Positions 13,147 to 22,789 of a stretch of DNA of 64,000 nt are shown here, in pieces. Origin of the DNA: Capsicum annuum (taxonomy: Eukaryota > Streptophyta > Magnoliopsida > Solanales > Solanaceae); contig NC_061116.1 in the NCBI RefSeq assembly GCF_002878395.1, positions 125,297,112 through 125,361,111 on the forward strand, read 5' to 3'. The translations under genes were made by a program, and so were the position numbers. The notes under the pieces are model-generated. The model had not been told where the DNA came from, made no database searches, and saw only the letters and a list, made by a program, of their open reading frames with translations. Position 1 is the stretch's first letter. Every line of letters starts with the position of its first letter.

Positions 13147-14788
13147 TCTTTAACACTGAATTTGGGTCCAAAATCACCAAAATATACTAGTTTTGTTTAA
13201 ATCCACTCAAGAAATATGAAGAACAAGTTTAGGGTTCAATTGGGGGTTTCCAATTACAAGCCTATTTCACTACAATTTTCATGGATTACTATTCTACGAG
13301 ATGCGTAGTTTTCATCTATGGATTCAATTCGTTCATAGAGCTCAGGAAACACGCTTTTAAATGTTGTTTTGTAAAATATTTATGGTGATATGAGCATGTA
13401 CACGTTGATGATTTTTGTTTAAGTTTTAAGATGATATTTATAGGTGTTTTCATGGATTATATGTGATTGTTGGTTGAAAAACACGAACTTTAGGTGGTTT
13501 AATATGATGCATGTATGAAATCCACCTATGCTTTAAAGAATGTATGCAAGGTGTTTGATAAAATGCCTAAAATTCTAGAAATTTACACTTTCATGATCCC
13601 ATGATATCTAAATGACAAGTACATGTTAGAAATACACTTCAATATAAATTTCCATGCCAGCTATGTGTTGTTATTATTGTGGTATGAAGTATTTATGATA
13701 ATGGAGGTATGATCTATGTAGACGAAGTATATCCATGCTTTCCCTACAATGTTTGAGATGTTGAATAAACCCATGAAGTATACTATCCCCTACTTATGAT
13801 ATTATGAATTGTGGACTCGAATCTTATGATTAAGTCATGCCATGTGTGTCAGTTTTCTTCTATCAAGTCCTGGGGGTATTCATACCCAAAAACTATAGTT
13901 GTATGCCTAAAGTCATGTCATGTTAATGATGTCCGAAATCAATCCATGATTCAGTAGAATTCAGTCAGTCATGTGACTCAGGAAAACCTTATGATCTCAG
14001 TCAGTTATCAGATATCAGTAGTATTCTGTTAGTCAATGGAATTCAGTCAGTTTAGTACATGTTCAGTCAGGTAATCATGTCCAATCTCTTCATATGGGAG
14101 TAGAAGTTAGCACTGAATGAACCCAAGGATGGGAACACATACTGCCAGATGAGGATGTGATTCTTAGAAGTTATCCTTATGTTCCAAAACTATGTAGCCA
14201 GCATAGGGTGAGACATAAACACTGCCAGTTAAGGGTTGATAAGGTTGCTTTCACTGTTAGATGAAGGCCCCACTGTTCTCCTTTGGGGACACTGTCAGAT
14301 GAGAGTTACCCACAATTATCTTTACCGATGGGTAGTATTAACACCCTTCCATTTGGGGTAGAGATTGGAACCCAGCTTAGCCATAATGGAACACATGGGG
14401 TATGTTGGTTAAACCATTACCTCCCACAGTTTCAGTATCAGTCTCAGTAAACGAACTCAGATAGTTTTTTAGATTTTAGTATATCAAGACTGTCAGATAT
14501 TGTTAAACTCAGTTACAGTATGAAACTCAAATAGTTCCATTAGATTCAGGACTGTCAGCTACAGTTACCCAGGTTATCAGAATTTTAGTATCAATCATGT
14601 TAGTTATCAGTAAACCATGTATTAGCTTACATATCTAGCTATCATGCATTCATGCTCTCAGTTTCCATGTTTGCACTCTCACATTCATATCAGTCAGTCA
14701 GTTAGCATTATTCATGCATTAAACCCTTTTGTATTTAGCCAATCTCACTAGTATAGTCAGTACTTTCAAATGTACTAAAGCATTTGCG

Positions 14789-14820
14789 CTATGGTTCTTT
14801 CTTTCCATGTTACACCATAG
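14789..14820 (+). other. Conserved LTR stem-loop, element C 5' LTR
   Basis: CTATGGTT and CACCATAG form arms with one weakened pair; the 3' LTR copy has perfect eight-base arms. Confidence 0.6.
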
Positions 14821-15253
14821 GTCCAGAGCCACGAGTTCCAGATCAGCAATAGCTTTTCAGCCGCAGTGTTGTAGTGAGTCCTCATCCATTCGAGGATAAT
14901 ATGATTTGATTTATTCATTATTTCTTCAGTTCAGTTTTATACAGTTAGTTGGAGACATGTTCCTTCAACTCTTTATCCAAACAGTATTAGAGGCTTTCAG
15001 ATTTAGCTCTCAGATTTTATAGTCAATTTCAGTAGTCAGATTTATATTCAGTTGTTTTGGGTATTCATTACCCCATGGATGTTATGATATTCTTCAGTTG
15101 AATCTTATGGCCTACAAGTTCATATTTTCCACGTATTATATATATATTATGCAGTGTACAGGTACAGATATCAGTCATGGGTTAGCTTGTGGTCCTTTAA
15201 GGTCATAAGAACCGTGTAGAATTTTGGTTTAGAAAATTGGGGTGTTACAAACT

Positions 15254-15265
15254 TGGCATCAAAGC
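15254..15265 (+). other. Element C primer-binding site
   Basis: TGGCATCAAAGC lies four bases after the LTR. It differs at two positions from TGGTATCAGAGC, the complement of the 3' end of plant initiator methionine tRNA seen intact in elements D and E. Confidence 0.8.
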
Positions 15266-15469
15266 GTAAGGTTCAATAGATTCCTAGGAAGTCTGAAAGT
15301 CGCATCTAGTAGAGTCTTGTACATGGGTGTGTTGCATGCCATATTTATATGCAGGAGGCTATAAGATGTTTTAGGAATATTTTCCCTTCTTTCAGTATTC
15401 ATGTCGTGCTAGTGAGCATAATCTCAAGTTACACTCTAAGTCTAATCCGTTCTTCTCTTATTTCAGACC
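15266..15469 (+). other. Element C leader (candidate packaging region)
   Basis: This untranslated leader between primer-binding site and gag is strongly conserved on the opposite strand in E (53385-53510 and 58580-58705) and recognisable in D (38440-38524) and A (28320-28430). Shared landmarks are AGAGTCTTGTACATGGGTG, GGAGGCTATAAGATG and TTTCCCTTCTTTCAGT. Conservation in elements with no coding capacity suggests a cis-acting RNA signal. Confidence 0.65.
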
Positions 15470-16556
15470 ATGGCCCCAAAGAGAAGAAACCAGCCAGCTC
15501 CTCAGCCTGAAGATCCTTCGGGCATACATGTCTCTCATGCTGAGTTTAAAGCCGTATTCACCATACTTGCTCATTCTGTGGCTGCCTAAAATGAACGGAC
15601 ACCATTTATTCCGGCTAACCCAGTGGCCAACTCAGCCGCTGCTAGAATTTGGGACTTCACCCAAATAAACCCTCTATATTTCCATGGGTCTAAGTCTAAT
15701 GAAGACCCTCAGGAGTTCATTGACCAAGTACAGAAGGTCATTGACTTCATGTATGTTACTTCTATTGAGAGTGTTGAGTTAGCCGCATACCAGTTGCAAG
15801 ATGTAGGTCCTATTAAATGGGAGGAATTTGTCACAGCTTTGTTAGATAGATTCTTACCCCAAGAGCTGAGGAAAGCCAAAGTTCTTGAGTTTATCAACAT
15901 CAGACAGGGACATATGACAGTTAGGGAGTATTCTCTTAGATTTACTCTGCTAGCCAGGTATGCCCCTTATGTGGTTGCAGACAATAGGGCTAAGATGAGC
16001 AAGTTCTTGTAAAGGGTAAATGATAGCATAGTGAATAAGTGTAGATATGCGATGCTCAATAGTGATATGACCTTAGCCAGACTTATGACCCATGCCCAAC
16101 AGGTAGAGGAGCAGAAGGTTAGGACTAGGGAGAGGCAGAACAAGAGAGCAAGATCAGGCAGTTTCAGTTTTGCTCAGCCCAAATCAGAGGGATAAAAATG
16201 ATCACAACCTCATCCTAAGTCATCAGTTCCAGTTCAGTCTTCAGACAGTGTCCCAGCACCAAAGTTCAAAGATATAGCACCAGTCTCTAAATCTCAGGGT
16301 AGTTTCAGCAGTGCCTGTACTAATCCCCTATGTCAGACTTATGGTTAGAACCACAAGGGTATTTGCAGATCCGGTAGTGATGTTTGTTTTGGTAGTGGTA
16401 AGCCAGGCCATAGGGTCAGAGATTGTCTTATGTCCGGTTATCAGGGTCACCTGAATTATTCTATAGTTCATTCCGATCGCCCAAATCAGCAGGGTGCCAC
16501 TTTCAGTACTACCAGTGGGCAACGCCCAAACAAACTCTATGTTCTTTACGCCTGAT
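15470..16556 (+). pseudogene. gag: Element C gag, broken
   Basis: Gag forms the particle that packages the element RNA. The start at 15470 is chosen because Met-Ala-Pro-Lys-Arg-Arg matches the Tekay-type basic N terminus. In-frame stops interrupt after about 39 residues, at 16010 and several times later. The capsid region 15623-16012 carries FLPQELRKAKVLEFIN and RQGHMTVREYSLRFT. The CCHC zinc knuckle at 16385-16426 reads Cys-Phe-Gly-Ser in place of Cys-Phe-Gly-Cys, so a metal ligand is lost, while the His and last Cys remain. The frame continues straight into protease and reverse transcriptase, so gag and pol were one polyprotein. Confidence 0.88.
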
Positions 16557-17075
16557 AGGATCAGGAAAATTATCCTAATTTCAATATTGGTATGTTACAA
16601 ATTTTTCATGTTCATGTTTATTCTTTGCTAGATCCAGGTGCGTCCTTGTCTTTTATCACTCCTTACATAGAAGGCGATTTTGGAATCAGTCTCGAAATCT
16701 TAGCAGAGCCCTATTTAGTATCTAACCCAGTGGGTAAAACCATCATAGCTCGATGGGTATACAGGAACTGCCCAGTTATAGTATTTTAGAAATCCACATC
16801 AGCAGATTTAGTCAAATTGGAGATAACTAATTTTGATGTCATTCTCGACATGGATTGGCTTCATTCCTGCTATGCCACAGTCGACTGTAGAAATAGGATA
16901 GTTCAGTTTTGGTTCCCGAATGAGCCCATCCTAGAGTGGAAGGGTAGTACTTCATTATTTAGGGGCCAGCTTGTTTCCTACCTTTGGGCAAGGAAAATGA
17001 TTTCTAAGGGGTGTGTGTATCATCTCGTGCATGTTAAAGATTCCAGTTCTGAATCTCCCAGTCTTGAATCAGTTT
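16557..17075 (+). pseudogene. pol: Element C aspartic protease region, broken
   Basis: Retroviral-type aspartic protease that would cut the polyprotein. The active-site motif reads Leu-Leu-Asp-Pro-Gly-Ala-Ser-Leu-Ser-Phe, with the catalytic Asp kept and the Asp-Pro-Gly-Ala form usual in plant chromoviruses. An Ile-Leu-Asp-Met-Asp-Trp-Leu motif follows at about 16842-16862, as in the family. A stop at 16787 separates the two parts. The frame is the same as gag. Nearby stops make this part inactive. Confidence 0.85.
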
Positions 17076-17833
17076 CAGTTGTCAATGAAAATTCAGATGT
17101 TTTTCCGGAAGACCTTCCAGGCATTCCTCTCGAAAGGGAAATAGACTTAGTTATTGATCTTCTCCCAGTTACTCAGCCTATTTCTATTCCGCCATACAGA
17201 ATGGCACCAGCAGAACTCAAGGATTTAAAAGATCAGTTGAAGGATCTTTTAGATAAGGGATTCATCAGGCCCAATGTATCCCTATAGGGTGTACCAGTCT
17301 TGTTCGTGCACAAGAAAGATGGTTCTCTCAAGATATGTATTGATTACCGCCAGCTCAATAAAGTCACGGTTAAGAACAGGTATCCACTTCCTAGGATAGA
17401 TTATCTATTTGACCAAATTCAGGGGGCTAGTTATTTCTCTAAGATAGACCTCAGATCGGGCTATCATTAGCTCAGAGTTAGAGAATGTGACATTTTGAAG
17501 ATAGCTTTCCGTACTCGGTATGGTCACTTCGAATTTCTAGTCATGTCCTTTGGTCTTACCAATGCCCCTACATCTTTCATGGACTTGATGAACTATGTGT
17601 TCAAGCAGTACTTGGATATGTTTTTCATAGTCTTTATAGATGATATTCTGGTTTATTCTCACACGGAGCGTGATCATTCAGACCATCTTAGGATTGTTCT
17701 TCAGACTCTTAGGGATCATCAGTTGTTCGCTAAGTTTAGTAAGTGTGAATTTTGGCCAATATTAGTAGCATTCCTTGGCCATATTATTTCCGACGATGGC
17801 ATTAGAGTAGATCTTCAGAAAATCAAAGCGTAA
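17076..17833 (+). pseudogene. pol: Element C reverse transcriptase, broken
   Basis: Copies element RNA into DNA. Visible motifs in order: DVFPEDLPGIP (from about 17095), the [16 protein letters not shown] block (about 17311-17358), [18 protein letters not shown], and the catalytic Phe-Ile-Asp-Asp at 17633-17644, with Phe-Ile in place of the usual Tyr-Val but both Asp kept. In-frame stops at 17285 (a Trp site in relatives) and 17468 (a Gln site), then a frameshift after 17833, disable it. Family assignment is certain; its precise substrate behaviour is not readable. Confidence 0.92.
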
Positions 17834-17883
17834 GAAACTAGCCCAGACCCATATCTCCATCAGATATCTAGAGTTTCTTAGGT

Positions 17884-18425
17884 TTGGATGGCTATTATAG
17901 ATGGTCTATCGAAGGATTTTCTTATCTTGCATCTCCTATGTCCAGATTGACTCAAAAGAAGGTTAGGTTTCAGTGGTCAAACTCATGCGAGATGAGTTTT
18001 CAAGAGTTGAAGACTCAACTCACCTCAGCTCTAGTTCTAGCTCTTCTAGATGGTACAGATGGTTTCATAGTTTATTATGATGTATCCAGAGTGGGTTTGA
18101 GTTGTGCCCTCATGCAGCATGGTAAGGTCATAGCCTACATCTCCAGATAGTTAAATCCTCATGAGAAGAATTATCCTACTCATGACCTTGAGTTAGAAGC
18201 CATAGTATTTGCCTTAAAGATTTGGAGGCATTATCTTTAAAGAGTTTATGTAAATGTCTTCACAGATCATAAGAGTCTCCAGTATGTCTTTTCTTAGAAA
18301 TATCTCAATCTTCGTCAGAGAAGGTGGTTAGATCTCTTAAAGGATTATGATATGAGTGTTCTTTACCATCCGAGCAAGGCCAATGTTGTGGACGACGCTC
18401 TTAGTAGACTCTCCATGGGTAGTGT
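17884..18425 (+). pseudogene. pol: Element C RNase H, broken
   Basis: Degrades the RNA strand during replication. The frame has shifted relative to the reverse transcriptase. Catalytic residues visible are the Asp in Val-Tyr-Tyr-Asp (about 18080), the Glu in DLELEAIVFALKIW and the Asp in FTDHKSLQY (about 18260-18285). Stops lie at 18148 and 18295, both at Gln sites in relatives, and at the end of the Trp-Arg-His-Tyr-Leu motif. The region ends with the VVDDALSRL linker into integrase. Confidence 0.88.
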
Positions 18426-19785
18426 TTCTAATGTTGAGGGTAGCAAAGAGAAGATACCTCAGGAGATTAATCAACTTGCCAGACTAGGTGTTCGCTTAGT
18501 CAACTCTTCAGAGAGTGGTGTATGTATTCACAGTAGTTCAAAGTCATCTCTAGTTTCTGAGGTGAAAGAAAAGTAAGACAGGGATCCTAGCCTTTTCAAG
18601 CTAAAAGAGTTAGTTCAGGGTCAGAAAGTAGAGGTTTTCTCCCAAGGGAGAGATGGTGTTCTTCATTGTCAAGGTCTTCTATGTGTTCCAGGTGTAGATG
18701 ACTTGAAGCACCGAATTCTTACAGAAGTGTATGGTGTGTGATACTCTATTTATCTAGGGGCCACTAAGATGTACCACGACTTGCAAGAGATCTATTGATG
18801 GAGTGGGATGGAGAGAGATGTTGTAGAGTTTGTGGCTAAGTGTTCTACATATCAGTAGGTTAAGATAGAACATCAGAAGCCTAGTTGTTCCATAAAGGAG
18901 TTCATCATTCCTACTTAGAAGTAGGAAGAAGTGAACATGGACTTCGTGATGGGTTTGCCTAGAACTCATCATCAGCATGATTCGATTTGGGTCATTTTAG
19001 ATAGAATAACCTAGTCAACTCATTTCCTTCAAGTTCATACTTTCTATTTAGCCGAGAATTATGCGAAACTCTATGTCAAGGAGTTGGTCAGATTACACGG
19101 TGTTCCATTATCTATTATTTCAGATCGAGGAACCTAATTCACCTCTCACTTATGGAAAGCATTCCAAAAAGATCTTGGTACCCAAGTTCATCTCAGTATA
19201 GCATTTCATCCTCAGATAGATGGTCAAGCAGAAACGACCATTCAGACTCTTGAAGATATGCTAAGGGCGTGTGCAATTGATCTCAAATGAAGTTGGGATG
19301 ACCACTTACCTTTGATTGAGTTTGCATACAATAATAGTTTTCATTCTAGTATTCATATGGTTCCATTTAAAGCTATCTATGGTAAGAGGTGTAGATCTCT
19401 GATTGGTTGGTTCGAGGTTAGTGAGGACTCATTCATAGGTTCTGACATAGTATTCAATGCCTTAGAGAAAGTTTTGTTGATCAAAGAGAAACTCTAGGCT
19501 GCTCAGAGCCAACAAAACTCTTATGAAGATGTTCATAGAAAGGATCTCGAGTTCGAGGTCAATGATCATGTATACCTCAAGATCTCTCCTATGAAGGGAG
19601 TGAAGAGGTTCGGTAAGAAAGGGAAACTCAGTCCCCAATATGTCAGTCCCTTCAGGATTCTCAGTCACTTCAGTAAGGTAACTTATGAGCTTGAATTGCC
19701 ATCAGATCTAGCCTCAATCCATCTAGTATTCCATATCTCTTTGCTCAAGAAGTGCATAGGTGACCCAGCAGTTGTTGTCCCTATT
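18426..19785 (+). pseudogene. pol: Element C integrase, broken
   Basis: Inserts the DNA copy into the genome. The N-terminal zinc-binding part is damaged: the last cysteine region reads Cys-Ser-Thr-Tyr, losing one ligand. The catalytic triad is complete: Asp at 18940, Asp at 19123, Glu at 19231, with 35 residues between the last two as in the family. The C-terminal part carries the Gly-Lys-Lys-Gly-Lys-Leu-Ser-Pro motif and an FHISLLKKC block. Stops occur at 18796, 18856, 18916, 18922, 19135 and elsewhere, many at former Trp or Gln codons. Confidence 0.9.
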
Positions 19786-19989
19786 CAGAGCATCGACATT
19801 CAGAACAGTCTCTCTTATGAAGAGAATCCAGTCAAAATCTTAGACTGCCAGACTCGCAGATTGAGGAATAAAGAAGTCCCTCTAGTTAAAGTTATTTGGA
19901 AAAATTAGTCTCATGAGGGAGATACTAGGGAAGCATAAACAGATATACATACCAAGTATCCTTACCTATTCTCCACCAATTCAGATTAA
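19786..19989 (+). pseudogene. pol: Element C chromodomain, broken
   Basis: The C-terminal chromodomain marks the chromovirus branch and is thought to direct integration to heterochromatin. Visible parts are Tyr-Glu-Glu-Asn-Pro-Val, ILDCQTRRLRNKEVPLVKV and a Tyr-Pro-Tyr-Leu-Phe end, followed by the stop at 19987. In-frame stops at 19906 and about 19936 break it. Its form matches Tekay/Del chromodomains. Confidence 0.88.
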
Positions 19990-20348
19990 GCTCAAGGTAA
20001 CAGTCCTCCTTAATCTTCTGAAGTTCACGTTTAGTATTCAGTTTTATGTTCATGTTCCTAGTATAAACTTGGTATCTATTACCATTGCATACCCAGTCAT
20101 GCATTCTCGTATCAGTTTAGTTGTAAGATCATGCATCATATATGCAATCTCATCTTGAGAAACTCAGTTTATCAGATTTTTTCAGTTATGCATTCTTATG
20201 TCAGTTATCCATGCATAAAATATGCATGAGTTCGGTATGTTTAGCATGTCATTCATGAGATCATGTTTCAGTTCTTCAGTTTTAATTCAGGTTCAGCTTG
20301 TTTTGTATCCCCTCTCAGTTAATTCTCATTCGAGGACGAATGTTCCCA
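19990..20348 (+). other. Element C 3' untranslated internal region
   Basis: Non-coding sequence between the end of the polyprotein and the polypurine tract. It is rich in CAGTT and CATG words. No further domain or antisense gene was seen. Confidence 0.6.
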
Positions 20349-20360
20349 ACGGGGAGATAT
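20349..20360 (+). other. Element C polypurine tract
   Basis: AACGGGGAGATA lies next to the 3' LTR start at 20361. It is preceded by an ATTCGAGGACGAATG stretch also seen near the polypurine tract of A. Confidence 0.8.
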
Positions 20361-22789
20361 TGTAAGATCCCACAAAATCGTTACGTCCGAGTTCAGCTCA
20401 TTTGGCTTTATAAGCCTCAAGATTTAGAAATTTTCATAAGTACTAAACACTTAGTCTCATTTTAGACCTCCAAATTTTAAGGATTTATTTGACGACCTTC
20501 CCGAGCTCCGTTATTTTATTTTTAAGTTAGGTAGTGAATGGGAAGGTCGTAGTACATCTCAGGTAAGTTTTAGAATTTTTGGAATCCGTTTAGGGATTGT
20601 TTGGATTTCAAAACAGTAGCATCGGGCGATCTACAAGCGTCGCCCACCTATAGCAGTGCTATAAGGCAGGCGTCACCTGGTCTACCATGGTGCACTAGAG
20701 CAGGCACCGCCTGCTAACTCTGGTGCTCCACCCAGTTTCAGCATTACACCTCCGTGTTTTTAAGGGTTTTTTGGATATTTTCCTTACCTTATATATAGTC
20801 TTTAACACGGGATTTGGGTCCAAAATCACAAAAATATACTAGTTTTGTTTAAATCCTCTCAAGAAATATCAAGAACAAGTTTAGGGTTCAATTGGGGTTT
20901 CCAATTCCAAGCCTATTTCACTACAATTTTCATGGATTACTACTCTAAGGTATGCATAGTGTTTATCTATGGATTCAATTTGTTCATAGAGCTCAAGAAT
21001 CATTCTTTTAAATGTTATTTTGTAAACTTTTTGTGGTGATATGAGTATGTACATGTTGATGATTGTTGTTTAGGTTTCAAGATGATATTTATAGGTGTTT
21101 TCATGGATTATATGTGATTGTTGGTTGAAAAACACGAACGTTAGGTGGTTTAATATAATGCATGAATGAAATCCACCTATGATTTAAAGAATGCATGCAA
21201 GGTATTTGATAAAATGCCTAGGATGCTAGAAATTTACACTTTCATGATCCCATGATATCTAAATGACAAGTCCATGCTAGCTATACACTTCAATATGAAT
21301 TCCCATGCTAGATATGTATTGTTATTGTTGTGTTATGAAATATGTATGATAATGGAGGTATGATCTATGTACACGAAGTATATCCATGCTTTCCCTACAA
21401 TGTTTGAGATGTTGAATAAACCCATGAAGTATTCTATCCCCTACTTATGATATCGTGAATTGTGGACTCTAATTTTGTGATCAAGTCATGCCATATGTGT
21501 CTGTTTCCTTCTATCGAGTCCTGGGGGTATTCGTACCCGAAAACTATATTTTTGTGCCTAGATCCATTTCATGTTTCACGATGTCCGAAATCAAGACATG
21601 ATTCAGTAGAATTCAGTCAGTCATATGACTCAGGAAAACCTCATGATCTCAGTCAGTTATCAGGTATCAGTAGTATTTCATCAGTCAACAAAATTCAGTT
21701 AGTTTAGTACATGTTCAGTTAGTTAATCATGTTCAGTCTCTTCAGATAGGAGTAGAAGTTAGCATCGAGTGAACCCAAGGATGGGAACACACACTGCCAG
21801 ATGAGGGTGTGATTCTTAGCAGTCATCCTTGCATTTAGAACTATGTAGCTAGCATAGGGTGAGACATCAACAGTGCCAGTTAAGGGTTGATGAAGTGGTT
21901 TGCACTGTAAGATGAAGGCCCTACCGTTCTTCTTCGGGGACACTTTAAGATGAGGGTTACCCACATTTGTCTTTACTGATGGCGCGGTATTGCTACCCTT
22001 TTAGTCGGGGCAAAGATTGGGCCCCAGCTTATCCATAATGGAACACATGGGGCATGTCAGTTAAACCACTACCTCCCACAATTTCAGTATCAGTCTCAGT
22101 AAAAAAACTCAGATAGTTCTTTAGATTTTAGTATATCAGGACTGTTAGATATAGTCAAACTCAGTTATAGTACGAAACTCAGATAGTTCCATCAGATTCA
22201 GGACTATCAGCTACAGTCACCCATGTTATCAGAATTGTAGTATCAGTCATGTTAGTTATCAGTAACCATGTATTAGCTTACAGATCTAGCTATCACACAT
22301 TCACGATCTAAGTTTACATGTATACATGTTTGCGCTCTCACGTTCATATCAGTCAGTCAGTTAGCATTATTCATGCATTAAACCCTTTTCTATTTAGCCA
22401 ACCTCACTTGTATACTCAGTACTTTTAGACATACTGACGCATTTGCGCTATGGTGCTTTCTTTCCATGTTACACCATAGGGCCAAAGCCACGAGTTCAAG
22501 ATCAGCAGTAGTTTTTCAGCCGCAGTGTTGCAGTAAGACCTCATCCATTCAGGGACAATATGATTTGATTTATTCATTATTTCTTCAGATCAGTTTTACG
22601 GAGTTAGTTGGAGACATGTTCCTTCAACTCCTTATCCAGACAGTATTAGAGACATGTTCATGTTTTCCACGTATTATATATATATATTATACAGTGTACA
22701 GGTACAGATATCAATCATGGGTTAGCTTGTGGTCCTTCGGGGTCATAAGCACCATGTAGCATTCCTGTTCGGAAAATCGGGGTGTTACA
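20361..22789 (+). repeat. Element C 3' LTR
   Basis: Starts TGTAAGATCCC and ends GGGGTGTTACA. Compared with the 5' LTR it has many substitutions and lacks about 110 bases near its 3' end. It carries the GC-rich cassette (20622-20725), a TATA box (20790-20797) and the stem-loop (22448-22479). Confidence 0.9.
22448..22479 (+). other. Conserved LTR stem-loop, element C 3' LTR
   Basis: Perfect eight-base arms CTATGGTG and CACCATAG around a 16-base loop. Confidence 0.65.

Larger units (their letters stand above)
12708..15249 (+). repeat. Element C 5' LTR
   Basis: Starts TATAAGACCCC (the 3' copy has TGTAAGATCCC) and ends GGGGTGTTACA. It aligns with 20361-22789; the 5' copy keeps about 110 bases near 15000-15110 that the 3' copy has lost. 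It contains a GC-rich cassette, a TATA box and a conserved stem-loop, listed separately. Confidence 0.9.
12708..22789 (+). mobile_element. Element C: full-length Tekay-type chromovirus (Ty3/gypsy)
   Basis: Two directly repeated LTRs (12708-15249 and 20361-22789) bound a 5.1-kb internal region with primer-binding site, gag, protease, reverse transcriptase, RNase H, integrase, chromodomain and polypurine tract in the standard gypsy order. The flanks are CCACC (12703-12707) and CCATC (22790-22794), a five-base target duplication with one change. All domains were one reading frame; there is now a frameshift between 17833 and 17884 and about twenty in-frame stops, so the element is dead. The C-terminal chromodomain and LTR length place it in the Tekay/Del clade. 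It is the innermost and so youngest insertion of its nest. Confidence 0.92.
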
